NCBI GenBank assembly: GCA_964036155.1
Contig: OZ038422.1
Location: forward strand, 72,439,201 to 72,503,200
Direction of reading: 5' to 3'
Source of the DNA: Diploscapter coronatus
Taxonomy: Eukaryota > Nematoda > Chromadorea > Rhabditida > Rhabditidae
Length of the DNA: 64,000 bases
Shown in pieces: positions 36,401 to 49,294 of the stretch. A model generated the notes under the pieces. The model saw nothing but the letters and a program-made list of their open reading frames with translations. It ran no database searches and was not told the DNA's origin. The translations under genes were made by a program, and so were the position numbers. The stretch's first letter is position 1, and each line of letters opens with the position of its first letter.

Positions 36401-36739
36401 ATTTACGGTTAGTTTCTTCTGAAGAGAATCAGGATGATTTTATTCCGGCTGAATTTCAGGAACAAGGAGATGGCCCCACACAAGTCCCTCCACCAGGTAT
36501 TTTTTTAATTCAATAAAATTCCACCAAAATAATTAGAAAAATAAAGGTGCTATATGATTATTCAAATTTTTCTACTGGAAAAGAATATTTTAGCAATATC
36601 AACACCCCCTCCAAATGGTAGTACTCAAGCACCACCTCCAGTAACAACTCCAGGGTTCACTCAATCATTCTTCAATTTGAATTTCATCTCGTTACTGTTA
36701 TCATGTGCTATTCTAGCCCGGCATTTATTGCAATTGTAA
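23407..36739 (+). CDS. four-unit serine carboxypeptidase (family S10) fused in one chain; K10C2.1-like
   Basis: Forty-four exons join with consistent phase to about 2238 residues, close to the 2314 of C. elegans K10C2.1 as I recall it. A signal peptide leads into four S10 (cathepsin A-like) units at roughly residues 1-570, 571-1080, 1150-1640 and 1660-2178. Each unit keeps the catalytic Ser in GESYGG, the Asp in NGDxD and the His in GxGHxVP, so all four could be active exopeptidases. Exon 30483-30865 carries the end of the unit 2 linker and the start of unit 3, which proves fusion rather than tandem genes; units 1-2 and 3-4 join by phased introns. The tail is Thr/Pro-rich and ends in a hydrophobic segment ([17 protein letters not shown]), probably a membrane or GPI anchor. 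The ATG lies 5 bases after a TTTTCAG acceptor. Intron 27946-28121 is GC-AG. The substrate is unknown. Confidence 0.92.
27682..30422 (+). other. S10 unit 2 of the fused carboxypeptidase
   Basis: Exons 15-24. The catalytic Ser codon is at 28373-28375; [19 protein letters not shown] and [17 protein letters not shown] carry the Asp and His. The oxyanion-region motif is GGPGCSG. The loop that holds RxKR in units 1 and 3 has NVKRRQ here. The linker after the unit contains RTKR (30612-30623). Confidence 0.85.
28773..28900. repeat. fold-back hairpin in an intron of the carboxypeptidase gene
   Basis: GTTTAACGGCAGTCTGTAAA and TGACGAAATG on the left pair with CGTCATTTCGTCATTACAAA and CTGCCAAGTTTAAC on the right, within intron 28748-29025. 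It is another fold-back family with no coding potential. Confidence 0.7.
30483..33483 (+). other. linker and S10 unit 3 of the fused carboxypeptidase
   Basis: Exons 25-31. The catalytic Ser codon is at 31483-31485, inside one long exon (31196-31680) that corresponds to five exons of unit 1, so several introns differ between units. [15 protein letters not shown] and [17 protein letters not shown] carry the Asp and His. A furin-type RRKR site is at 32603-32614. Confidence 0.85.
33609..36407 (+). other. S10 unit 4, the most diverged, of the fused carboxypeptidase
   Basis: Exons 32-42. The catalytic Ser codon is at 34509-34511; [14 protein letters not shown] and [17 protein letters not shown] carry the Asp and His. 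The segment after the Asp lacks the usual NFLGDxWF, and the excision-loop region has no RxKR. It may be catalytically altered although the triad is present. Confidence 0.82.
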
Positions 36740-37735
36740 ACTCTTAAGCGATATCATCGTTTCTAATAGGTAAACCAAATATTATGAAGAAACAAGATTT
36801 GTTAGAAACGATGATTTTTCTTGCTAGCTTTAAAATTTGAAATTTCGATTGCGCAATTTTTGAAAGTCAAATCCTACAGGTTTCACAAATTCAGCCTCAA
36901 TTGTTACTCGCCCATTTACGTTCCTGTCGATATTTTTGAAACGAATAAAAATTTTGTAACAATGAATCTTGCCTAATGGACTTTGCATTGGCCTTCTTCT
37001 ACTCAAAACATTACTTTCGGCGTTAGTGATTTTTGCGATATTCATAAGCATCATAAAATTATGAGATTCAAATGGCCGACTCGTTTTATGGGATTTGCGC
37101 TGTAGAAACAACCAATTTGATTCTTATCTGCACTGAAGGGAGCTTCCATCCTGCTCACGATTGGAAAGTGGTCATGTTCGACACATTCTGGTCTATCGCA
37201 TTGGCTGAAGTGATCGCCTATCTTCGTAGAAAATTCAAATTCTAGGATTTAACTTACAGCCATTCAAAAATTTATTCCTTTATACGCAAAAATCTTTGAC
37301 TTTAGTTAAGCATATTTACTTTATCAGCGATTTAATTTATATTTATAAGATGATTTTGAAATATCTCAGCCAGTCCTTGGATTTAGTTTTTCATGACTAG
37401 AGGAAGGCATCTAGTGAGAATTTTCAATTTCTTAAAAATTGATGAGATATTTTTGCGTAACCTTGAAGCTCCAATTTACCGTTTTCTTATTTTGGACATT
37501 GAAACTTCGGTTCTTTGGCTATCAATTTTATCAGTGCCTCGAATTAATCACGCTATTTTTCCTTATCGAGGCTACAATTGCATCAGCGATGCACATTTTA
37601 CGCGTATTTTTGGCTCTAATAAATCCTCCTCTTTAAAACCTATCTGTTGAAATTTGAGCTTTAAAAATTTGTTGTCTTCGATTTTTGCTAATTTTTTAAG
37701 ACCGTTAACTTTTCAAAATGTTCATAATTCCAGAC
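36740..37735. other. 3' UTR and intergenic DNA with a 14-base hairpin
   Basis: ATCATCGTTTCTAA at 36753-36766 is exactly repeated inverted as TTAGAAACGATGAT at 36802-36815, just after the stop of the carboxypeptidase gene, so it would form a stem in the 3' UTR. The rest of the interval shows no gene; it ends in an ATTCCAG acceptor (AG at 37732-37733) two bases before the next ATG. Confidence 0.55.
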
Positions 37736-40700
37736 ATGCAGCTGAGCAGAAGCGTATTTCGTGGCTTCGCGACGGCTGCATGCCGTTCAAACTTGCTGCG
37801 GTTAGTGAATTTAACCATTTTAGCAAACGTCACCCTTTTGCAAAGCAAACAATCGATTTCAAAACCATATTCCCCAACGAAAAATCGAATGTTTTCAACT
37901 TTCTCCGAAAAAACGTCGTGACAAATCTTTTCCTATTCAAGCCCTGTTTGATAACAGATGTCAAATCGAACAAAATACATTTCGAAGTACAACAACGCGC
38001 TTTTGATGATATTTCAAGTTTTTTGTAAATAAATTTTCGAACTCCTTTGAAGCCAATAAAGCCCGCATTGTCTACAGTTTTCATTATATTATCTCGAGAA
38101 ATCTCTATTTACATGTGAAAAATATCTTTTTTCCTGAATGAGTTGACTTTTTCAATTTCTAACATAATTTTTGATATATTTCCAAATGAATTTCTACTTT
38201 TCTGAAAATTACATTTTTCCTAACCTGTCAATTTTCAGGCCCCGATCGTCCGTTCTTCTCATTCGATCCTCCGCGCTGCGTTTCTCTACGTCGCCTGCAA
38301 TGAAGTCCAATTCGAATGTGATTTCGAAGCGCTTCGATTCCATTCTCAAATCTCAGGAGGATTCTCGAGAGGTAAAAATTCAAATTCTCTAAAAATAACT
38401 TTTGAAGAGATAAAATTTTGTAATTTTTTTTCTGAAAAATCTAATTCATACCATAATTCTTGCTCTTTCAGTATCGAGGATTGGAATTGTCGAATGGACT
38501 CAGAGTGTTGCTGGTGAGCGATCCGACCACCGACAAGTCGGCAGCCGCGATGGACGTCAACGTCGGTTCGTGCTATTTGTTTATTTTTTATATCTTTAAA
38601 ATATTTTCTTTTATTTTTGAACAAACAAAAATTTCGTTCTTTTTTAATTTTTATTTTTTAAAGATAATAATATTCTAGTTTTCCCAGAAAAAAACTAAAA
38701 GATCTTTACTTCTATTTTTAGAATAAAATTAAAAAAAAAAAGTTTTACAGGTCATCTGATGGATTCCTGGGACCTTCCTGGAACTGCTCATTTCGCAGAA
38801 CACATGCTTTTCCTCGGCACCGCGAAGTATCCAGAAGAGAATGAGTATTCCAAGGTCGGGATTATGGTTTTTTATTTAAAAAATAAGTAATGTTTCAATT
38901 TTCCAGTTCATCACCTCGAATGCTGGAATGTCGAACGCGTTCACCGCCTCTAATCATACAAATTATCACTTCGATATCAAGCCAGACCAGTTGCAGGTAT
39001 TTTTCTATTTTGTAATTTTAATACGATGTTTTAAATTTTTCAAATACGATTCAATTTGTTTCATCATTCTCACGAAATCTTTCACCGCTGATAAGATGAA
39101 ACTTTAGTATTTCTGGTCCAAAATATTCAAAATTTATCGGTTTTCAGAATTATTGATATTTCAACAATTGTTGTTTTTCAGGGCGCGTTGGACCGATTCG
39201 TTCAGTTTTTCCTGACGCCTCAGTTCACGGAAAGTGCTACCGAGCGGGAGGTCTGTGCCGTAGATTCGGAACACTCGAACAACCTGAAAAATGACGGATG
39301 GAGGAACATGCAGGTCGACAGGTTGGAAATTTGAACTTTTTAATCTTTCAAAGACTTGTTAATGATCGAAAAATATTATCTTCTCATCAAATTTTCATTT
39401 TTGCTGAATCATTTTCTGAAACATACATTTCTTCATTACGAAGTTATTTAAGAAACATTATTTTCCATAATATTTATGATATGATAAAATTGAAAAGAAA
39501 CTAGTAAATAATTTATTTAGTTAAAAAATAATTTCTTAGACACATGTCAAAGCCTGGTCACGATTACGGCAAATTCGGCACTGGCAACAAGAAAACACTA
39601 ATGGAGGACGCGCGGACGAAGGGCATCGAACCGCGAAAGGCGCTGCTCGAGTTCCACAAACAGTGGTACAGCTCCAATATGTGAGTTATTTTCCCTCTAT
39701 AGAACAAACTATCGAGAACCCGCGCATAGTTCTATGCCTTGTTCACATTCAGAAATGTTCGAATAGAAAGCTGTATAGTTTTTTATTTGAAATTTGACGT
39801 GGTTAAACAATAAGTTGAGAAATTTCATTAGATAGACTTTTTAAATTTACAAAACTTGGTGTTTTTATTTGAAGTCGCAATTGCCAAATAGATATAATCA
39901 AAATGTCATGGCATTGGAGATGTTTTCAAACCTATCTTTTATTCTTCCAGCATGTGCCTGTGCATAGTGGGCAAGGAGAGTCTGGACGAATTGGAGAATT
40001 TGGTGACGTCACTGGACTTTGGCGCCATCGAGAACAAGAGCGTCGAGAGAAAGCAATGGCTCGATCATCCATATCAGGGAGAATCTCTCGGGAAGAGGAT
40101 TGAGGTTGTTTTTCTGTTATCTTTTTCCTACTTATGAACAAGTGAATTTTTAAGAACAATTATTTCCTTTTACCATTCATAACGATCAAAAATATAGAAA
40201 TTTGATAAACTTTTCTATTTTTTGGGTTTTGAAGGAAATACGGTTCAATTTTCTTCGAAAGAAGAAAAGTGCTTTCAGGTTGTCCCGGTGAAAGATACGA
40301 GATCATTGAAACTCGTCTTTCCGATGCCCGATTTGAGCATGGAATACAAATCGCAGCCTGCGCATTATTTTTGTGAGTTTTTTTTTTTTTTTTTTTTTTA
40401 ATTTCTTTTCAGAAATGTTTCAAAATTTTCCCAGTCTAATTCATTTTATCATTAGTTATGTGAAGTGCAATGCCAATATTAACATTCCAAATCTTCCATT
40501 TGGAAGGAGCCCATTTTCATAATTTCACTATGCGAAAAAGTAAAAAAAAAAACTCTAAAATTAAAAATTTTTAAATTTCAGCCCACCTAATCGGTCACGA
40601 GGCGAAGGGCTCTCTGCTGTCAGAATTGAAGCGTCGCGGGTGGGTATCCTCCCTGTCCTCGGGTCACCACAGTCCCACCAGTGGATTTGGCGTCTTTGAA

Positions 40701-43700
40701 ATCAAGGTCGATCTCAGTCCAGGTCAGAATCTTACTTCTTAAGATATTTCAAAAATTCTTTTATAGAGTTTTACTTTCTAGCTATTTTAGTGATTGCGTG
40801 CTTCTTTCGACAAAAATATACCTTTCAATCTTTTTCCGATTTTTATCAAAGGTCTACATTAGCATGAGCATGCTATCCTGTTGATTTAAAGTTAACTAAT
40901 TAGGCTAATTAAAAATAACTATCGCGATAATTACCCAATTAATTTCAGAAGGTCTGGAACATACAGAGGAAATCGTGGCCCTTATCTTCGCGTACATTGG
41001 AATGCTGAGGAAAGTGGGTGTGCAGCGGTGGATTCACGACGAACTGCAACTGGAATCCGCAACCAAGTTCAGGTTTCAGGTAAAATTAAAAGAATTTTTA
41101 GACATACATACAAATGCAGATACGAGACACAGTAAGTTTAACATCTATATTGAAAAGCTTTATTAAAATTTGAAACCTGTCATAGAATTTATTTTAGTTG
41201 GTTTTTTAAAATAAATTTATGTCAAAACAAGACCAACGAAAATATTCCTTCTTATATCGCACGATTTCTTGAAAAATTTGAAAGTTATTGATAAAATAGT
41301 CAAATTATGAATATTCGAATAACACTGAAATTAGTATATCTCCCATCAAATTATATAAAAGTTTCTGAAACTTATTCAGAAATCATTACCCCTGAATTTT
41401 CAGGACAAACAAACACCCCTGACCCTTGCCCAGACTGCTGCAGAAGAGCTGCAGTACATTCCGATGAACGACATCCTCTCTTCCAGATATCTCATCGAGG
41501 AGTTCAAATCGGGTAGATTTTTGATTTTTTAATTCCAAGTTTTACAAATCAACTGTCTTGGAACATTAGTTTGTGAAGTTCACGAGTTTTCTTGTAAAAT
41601 TTTTAAACTTATGAAAAAATTTAGAACGCATCACTGAACTGCTGAACATGCTGATTCCTCAGAATTTCTACTATCGCGTGGTGGCGCAGAAATTTGCTGG
41701 GCAGGTATGAAAAAAAATACTTCAGAAAATTTTTACTGAAGAAATGCTATTTTACAGGAAGGCAATACCCATGAGCCAGTGTACGGAACTGAAATGAAGA
41801 TCTCCAGAATCGAGGAAAATTCGATCACAAAGTTCCAAGAGGCCATGGAAAACGGTCACCCCTCGTTCCATCTTCCAGAGAAAAACACGTTCATCGCGAC
41901 GAAGTTCGATCTCAAACCAAGGGAGGAAAAGAATAGGTTGGAATGTTTTCCTTCAATTTCCAGCAAGACGTTTTCTCGATTTTTCTGAACTTGTTACGTT
42001 GTGCGTTCTTATACGATAAAAGAGTATTCTAATGAAAGATATTGAAATTAAAATAGCACGTTTCAACGAAATGAGAAATAATTCTGAGTTGTTTAAACAC
42101 AACACTTTTCTTCGAAATCGACCTTTATCAAAAATTTCCAAAGTCAAACTTTGCAGTCCCGTTCCCGAACTGCTGTGCGACACGGATTACCTGCGTCTGT
42201 GGTTCCTGCAGGACGACGAGTACAAACTGCCGAAGGCCGTCACCAAGATCTCTATCACCACGCCCATGGTCGCTCACGATCCCAAGACCACGCTTCTCTC
42301 CAACCTCTGGATTTGGTGCTTTACGGTAAATTTAGATTTTTGGAAATGACACAACTGAAATACGCCTCACAAAAGTGGCTATCGATAGAAACTTTCAGCA
42401 ATATTTCGCTGATGATCTGGAATTGTATTTCATTAGAAAATCGAAAAATCTTTGAAATATCTCAACAATTTGAAATATTTATCTTTAGCAAGAAATGAAG
42501 ATTACCGTAACTTTATTCATTTTGATATTTTTGAGATAATTAAGAAAAGTTGATTTCTAACGATTACTTTAATTTCAGGATGATTTGGCAGAGGACACGT
42601 ACAATGCAGAGCTGGCGGGTTTGAGGCAGTCGATTTCGATGAACCGATTTGGCACCTTCATCAAGGTAGATAGTTTGAAAGGAAAATCTATATTGTAGTC
42701 ATAATTACGATAAGCTAACAATCATAAAACGTTCTATTGCTACAGTCAAAAACGATTTAGGTGAATGGCTACGACGAGAAAATGCCCGAGTTCACCAAGT
42801 TCCTCGCCAATCGGATGACCAACTACAAAATTGGTATCTTTTTTTTTTTTAATTTTGATAGACTTCAAGTTTTTGGGCCTAATTCATTTTCTCAATGATT
42901 AATTTTGGATATTTATTATTTAGCAAAAATAATATTTCTAAATATTTTTTTTTCAGACCGTGTTCGCTTCGACGTCTTGTTCGAGATGTTGAAGCGCACT
43001 CTGCGAAACCACGCCCACAATCAGCCCTACAACCTCTCTCAGCACTATCTCCATTTGCTCATCGACGAGAAGTACTGGAGCAAGGAGCAGTTGTTGGCGG
43101 TTTGTGAGGGTAAAAATTGTTTCAAGTTTTGTTCTATTATTTTTTAAAAGATTTTTTATTTAATTATTTCTCAAGGAATCACCCCCGAAGAGGTCGAAAA
43201 GTTCGGTAACGAAATGTTCAAGGCCTTCCACATGGAAATGCTCGTACATGGCAATGCCACGAAAGAGGTAGGAAATTATTTTATTTGTTAAAATCTTCTT
43301 CAATAGTGATTGAAACATAAAAGGCAATATTTGAGTCTTAAATATATTCAAAGCGATAAGCAAGACCGAACCGATTATTCATTTATTATATTGTTTTCAT
43401 TAGGATTTTCTCTAAAGTATAACGAACATTTTTTAGGGTTCAAATTATAAAAGATTCCAGATCGATCAATTGTTCATTTCAGCATTTTCATATCGATTTG
43501 TCTGAAACATGAACCATTTATTACCTTTTAATTCCAGGAGGCCCACGAATTGGCTGCCGATGTTGCATCGATTCTGAAGTCGGCAAATAAGAACACCGTT
43601 CGACCTCTGTTCAGAAACGAGTTCCAACCTGCCAGGGAGGTCGCGCTTTCCAATGGTAGAGATGATTTCCAGGAAGAAACATTCTAATGTTTACCTTCAG

Positions 43701-45662
43701 GGGATGAATACATCTACCGTCACTATCAAAACACTCACGATGTCGGCTGCGTGGATATGATTTATCAGTTCGGGATTCAGGTGGGGGTTTAAACTTTTTT
43801 GGTAATTTAGATCTTTTACTAATCTTAATAGCGTTTCGAAAAGAGCTATATAAACGATAAAAATTGAAGATGAACTAGGTGTGGTTTAATTTGAGACATA
43901 TTTAAAGTTTCAGAACATGCACGAAAACGCTCTAGCTGAATTGATGGTGCAGCTGATGAAGGAGACTGCGTTCAATACGCTTCGCACAAATGAGCAACTC
44001 GGTAAAACTTTCATTTTAATTTCGACCAAATTCTTCACTATTCTAATTATCTCGTATTTTGAAAGTAACGTTTTCGATTTAGACTTTTCAAGAATTTCAT
44101 ATATTAAATACTATATTTTTTAAACTTGATTTTTCAGGCTACATCATTTGGACGAGTTCCCGAATGCACAACGGCACTCTGGGGTTGGATGTGATCGTTC
44201 AGGGCCCCAAAGATCCCGACCACGTTCTGAGCAGAATCGAGAACTTCATCGAGACTTTCCAGGTAAATATAGACTCAGAGATTTTTCATAACTCGCTCTA
44301 AATTATAATTCAAAGATTATTTTTGGGATAGGATTGTCGGATTCTAATAATTTTAGAAGTTTCAAAACTTCTATATCATGTCACAAAGATCTCATCTATC
44401 ATCTTCCATAGTAATTTTATAAACGAGTCTTTGCTGTTTTATATTTGAAAATTATCTACGTTTCAAAGAAGACTCGACTATTCCACATTATCTCATTGCT
44501 GCTTTATTCACCGCAATATATTTTTAGTATTCTAAAAATCTAAAAGAGAAAGAAAGCGTTATAATTTTAGGCCAAACTCAAATCTATGAGTGAAGCCGAA
44601 TTCAACGAGCAAAAGGAAGCCCTGATTTGCCGTCTTTTGGAGAAACCGAAGACTTTGAATAAAAGGAACAACCGCATCTGGAATGAAATCGACTGCCAGC
44701 AGTATGATTTTGAGAGGAGTAAGGATTTCGAATTTTATTTAAATTATTTAAGTTTTCAAACCTCTAAAAGATAAAAATGATATTTTATAAGAAGAATTAT
44801 TTTCATGCTTTCTTCTTTTGACGATAAAAATATGATACTCCATCAGGAAAACACTTATTTATATTCTGATTCTCAAATTTATTTTTTGGAAAATCAAAAT
44901 TGATTAATTTTCAGACGAAGATGAAGCGGCCTTCCTGAAGACGATCACCAAGGACCAAGTGCTGGACTACTACAACCGGAAACTCGTCAAGGGCGCTCAG
45001 GAAAGACGGGTCGTCGCTTGTTTGGTAAATTTTCTTCTTTCATGACAAAAGTCTACTTTTCGGAAAAACCAGAATTTTAACACAAAATGGTTTTGCTTTT
45101 TGGATGAGCAATGAATAATCCGAATTTCCGTTATTTGGTATTCCCCAAAAATAGACTCGACCCTTTTTTTATCGATTTTTGTTATTTTAAATAATTTTCA
45201 GGTGCACCCCAAGGGCAACGATGAAGCTATGACGAGAAAGAAGCGTGAAGCGAAAGAGGAGAATTGTCATTCGAGACAGGTAGTTGTTAATTGTGAAAAT
45301 ATTATATCACAAAACAATTTGAATCCAAATTAAATGTAAACATTTGATAAACGAAATTTCCAAACATGTTTTCCAGCTGGGTTTACTATTTCTTGTCCAA
45401 ATCATAATGGCATTGTTTCGAATTGTTAGCATTCTGGATTCAAGTTTTGAAACTTAGGAATTTTCTTTCAATAATTTTTAATTTGCAGGAAGTTGAAAAT
45501 GTGGAGGATCTGCGTTCGATGTTGCCGCTGTTCGGTCGACCGAAGCCGAAAATTCAGCTGCGACAAATCGGTGCCGACATCTTCTGCAAGGGCGACAAGT
45601 GCGAGCAAAATGCAAATCTGGAAAGCAGAAGAGCGGAAAACGATGTCAGGGCCAAGTATTGA
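37736..45662 (+). CDS. insulin-degrading enzyme homolog (M16 metallopeptidase)
   Basis: Twenty-seven phased exons give about 1049 residues (human IDE 1019). The enzyme is a zinc peptidase that digests small amyloid-prone and insulin-like peptides inside a closed chamber made of four alpha/beta repeats. The zinc motif is [11 protein letters not shown] in exon 4, and the third ligand region is [14 protein letters not shown] in exon 6. Later landmarks are [24 protein letters not shown] and [15 protein letters not shown], whose Tyr helps bind substrate. The N-terminus is Arg/Ser/Ala-rich without acidic residues, as in mitochondrial presequences; a second Met ([12 protein letters not shown], exon 2) matches the cytosolic start of human IDE, so dual initiation is likely. 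The zinc motif has Ala where human IDE has Cys. The C-terminus ends in RAKY instead of the AKL peroxisomal signal and adds a Cys-containing tail. The first ATG sits two bases after an acceptor. Confidence 0.93.
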
Positions 45663-47995
45663 GGTAGTTTTCCATTAATTTTTATGAAATTGTTTTTTTC
45701 TTCTAAAGATCATTTGATCATCGAAGGTCAATGTTGATCTTATAATTCTTTTCATTAGGTAAGATATCCTTTCCTAATAATATCATCTCTGACCAATTTT
45801 AAACATGAAATGTTTTGAAGAGTAGCAAAAGGTTCGTTGAAAATAACATTGAACAAGTCCACATAATGCTGCTATCGTTGAATTTTTCATGGCTATTGTC
45901 CAGATTTTCTCATATTCGATTAATTTTGTTTCGAAAAAATCCGGATTTTCAAAAGTCTCTCTGGAACGAAAAATTGAAAGATTTGGGATAAGAAAATTCC
46001 AGTCTGGCAAAATTATTCTGGCCGGAATTGGATAGTTTCTAGTTCCAAGGCTATGTTTCGATTTAAAATTTTAGGAGAATGCAATATTTTCTAACTTCTT
46101 CAAAGTCTAAACCCATCTCATTTCTGAAGTGTAATTCTAGCATTATCATTATCAAGTTACTACTTCATAATGTTCTCTAAGAATGAAAAAAATTGTTGAT
46201 TTTATTTGCTTTTCATTGGAATTCTAGGACTCCTTATCTGAGATTTTCGCTAGACTTGTGATATTTGAGTTGATAAAATTCTAGAGCGTTTTGAAATTAC
46301 TCGACCATTTTTGTTGATGATTATCATTTTCGAGGCTTATTTATTCTTGCTCATGGTAAGATGATAGCGAATAAATCGTGATGAAAAATATAAAATATAA
46401 AAGTTAAAATTTTTATTTATATTGAAGGCCAAGTGGATCTCGAATAAAGTCAAAAATATCATTGAACATTTCGAATATGTTAAAACAGCAAATTTATCAC
46501 GGGTCTTTCGGTATATTTTTATCGTTCGAAATTCAAAACATGATTTCGAAAACTGGATTTTTAATCAAATAATAATTTCATAAGTTCATAAAAATCGGGT
46601 GATATTTTCGAACAGTTCATAACTTAATGAATGAACCAGGGGTGTATAAAGATTAAATTTTTAGATAACCGAATTTCAGAGTTATCATTTCAAGATTTCG
46701 CTTTGTTAAATGAACTATTATTTTAGGAAAGAGCGGAAGATTATTTTCTAAATTAGAAAGTCACAAAATTATCTCTGCCCTTGTGAGAACCAGATGAATG
46801 GGAATGATAGAAAAATGAAGGAATGAAGGAAAGAATGAAAGAAGGAGGATAGGTGAAAATATTCGCTTTCCTGAATGCAATGGCGAAATGACGTGGTCAG
46901 CCAGTGTGTTGCATCAATGGATTGGTTATTTGATCTGAGGCATTAGAATTATCCTTATGAATGAGATTTTTGTGGATATTAGGAAAATAGTGACTTGGAA
47001 AATTAGGGATGGTTTAAAATGTTTGATTTGTCTTCGTCTTGATCTCCATAACTAAAAAGTAACGAACTACATTATTTTATGTCATTTTTCCTTAAACTTA
47101 TCAAATGGCTTATTTTTGCATCGGAAGTTAATGAAGCTATCTATCGACTGAACATAATCAACTATTTTTATCCTACCAATTTTCGTAGATCATATTCGAA
47201 CATATAGATTTTGTATTCTTTTAAAAATCCAACAAGTTTTGTTTCAAAAATCTCGAGATACGATCAGAATGGTTGTGTTTACCTTGTTCTCGTGAAAATT
47301 CTCGAAGAATACCTATTTTCAAACGATGTTCACTTCAACTTTCAAGCAACTTCTGTCCACAGGTTTGATTTTAGCAAATTGACATTTAGGGTTGGGAAAT
47401 GAGAGAGAAAGAAAGAAAGAAAGAAAGAAAGAGGACAATAAACAGGTTGTTAGGTAAGAGAGGGCTAGAGAAAGAAAGAGATATTAGAGAATACAGAGAG
47501 GAAAGTTGGGGACAGTCGATGCCCAAAAGTGTGTCCCCATCCTGCCTCTGGCTGGAGGACAAACAGAGCGAGTGCGAACATAGTCACCCATTATGATTCA
47601 CGAACAATTTTATTTTATTTTTTTTTTATCTTAATTTCATTAATCACGTGTGTTTGATTTCTGAAATATTGGTTATATTATATTCTAATTTGAAAATTCT
47701 TCCCCCTATTTTATCACCCGTTTCTCATTCAACAGTACAAACGCTAATTTTTCTCGTATATATTCATTCGATTTTATGCGTATATTCATGGGATCATGAT
47801 TTCCTGGTTCTTTAGAAACCTGTGCTGCGATATTCGTCTATTAATTTTTCAACGCTCATGACTGTCGATAACTTTTATAAACAAGTATACGTATTTTAAC
47901 AACTCGACTCACGTCTCAGTCGCAGAGCCGTACAAACAAATTTAAGTGAATTAGGTCATGGAAACATACATCCCGCATCCATGTTCTTGTTGATC
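45663..47995. other. intergenic; purine-rich patch and GAAA microsatellite
   Basis: No gene was found. An A+G-rich stretch lies near 46795-46860, and a GAAA repeat of about seven units starts at 47402. The interval separates the end of the plus-strand IDE gene from the 3' end of a convergent minus-strand gene. Confidence 0.5.
47402..47431. repeat. GAAA microsatellite
   Basis: About seven consecutive GAAA units continue into a longer purine-rich stretch to about 47500. Confidence 0.85.
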
Positions 47996-49294
47996 CTAAG
48001 CTTCGTTCATCGGATATAGACGGTTGTTGGACTGATTATGTCGGTTCTTGTCGTTGAAATAGCGGTAGCATCTAGAGAATTGAGATATCTTTGGAATCAT
48101 TGAGAAGATCACAAAGAAACCTTATGGCATCATGAAATTTGAAACTGAATAGAGTGAATGATAATTTCACTAGATTTTCATGACGACGACATAAGCATGT
48201 CCTTACTTATAAACGACGTTCAAAAACCAGTAGCCGTTAAGAATCAAACCGCCATAAAGCAGAACCAAAAGGAATGCCATCAGACGAATTGAGCCTAAAG
48301 TTTCAAGTGGAGTCATGAAATGACTGACCTGACAACCAACCATGCTTCTCCTCGGACCCCCTGTTTTCGAGGACTCTTCCAGGGTCGAGTTGGGGATGTA
48401 GCGTGAAGGTTACTGCCAGAATGTGCTCCTGAATCGCTGTTTTTAGATCAAAACCTTTCTATACTCATCCTAGATGTTATACTTCAAAAGCTGACTATGT
48501 GAGAGTACGCGTCAATCACAAATTTCGAGTTCGCTAGATCGATGAGAATAATAGCGATATTCTACTTGCTCGAAGGGGTGTGCTTTTTTTCTTTTCTTTT
48601 TTTTTAAATATGACAATAAGACACCATAATCAAGATGTGACCTTCGAACAAGTCAAATTCAGCATTTACTTCGGTTCGAGCACTCATGAAACTGCCCGGG
48701 AAGAAAATCGTCAGGATGTAGAGTAGGAGTTGAATCGCGTAGATCAGGATCCAGAATACCGAAGTGACCATAAATGGTATCATGAAGAGCGGTTTCTCTT
48801 TGAATACGCCGACCAACAGAAGAACTGTCAGAGGAAACTCGATGAAGCTCATCACCGTCTGAAGAGAGAGAGGGATCACAGATGGGAGATTTGGTGCAGA
48901 TTTACCTCGATCCCGGAGAAGAAATCAAGGAAATTTTGATCTGCCGTTGATCTGATTGCTTCGTAGATGCTGATGGCGTGGATAATCGTACAGACTATGC
49001 CAATGATCTTGGCTCCCTTCTGGAATTAATGAGATTTTTGAAATGAGGCTCAACGATGAAAGAACTTTTGAGAATGAATCGATTATTATGTGACGATATA
49101 GAAGAAACAAAAGAAGTTTATTGACAAGAGCAAGCTTGCCTCAAGAAAGGGCCGGAGTTTTTTACCCAAAAGTCTCTACTTACCACCACATGAACCGACT
49201 TGCACCAACACATGTACTTCTCGTCGAAGTTCTTGAACGAGTTTTGGCGCTCGACCAGCGAATTTCCTGCGTCGGACGAAGGATTTGCGGACAT
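47996..49294 (-). CDS. four-pass membrane protein, LAPTM-like in layout
   Basis: Six minus-strand exons (49184-49294, 48906-49019, 48642-48858, 48329-48436, 48207-48294, 47996-48071) give 237 residues with phases 0, 0, 1, 1, 2. The N-terminus is polar and ends in a Cys motif (KYMCWCKSVHVV). Four hydrophobic helices follow: KIIGIVCTIIHAISIYEA, FPLTVLLLVGVF, MIPFMVTSVFWILIYAIQLL and LMAFLLVLLYGGLILNGYWF, then a short polar tail ending in YPMNEA. Both ends are predicted cytosolic. The layout recalls nematode small four-helix membrane proteins related to LAPTM4, but no family-specific motif was confirmed. An ATTTTAG acceptor lies 14 bases before the ATG. A possible upstream exon ends near 49600 and contains an ATG out of frame with this one. 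Confidence 0.75.
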
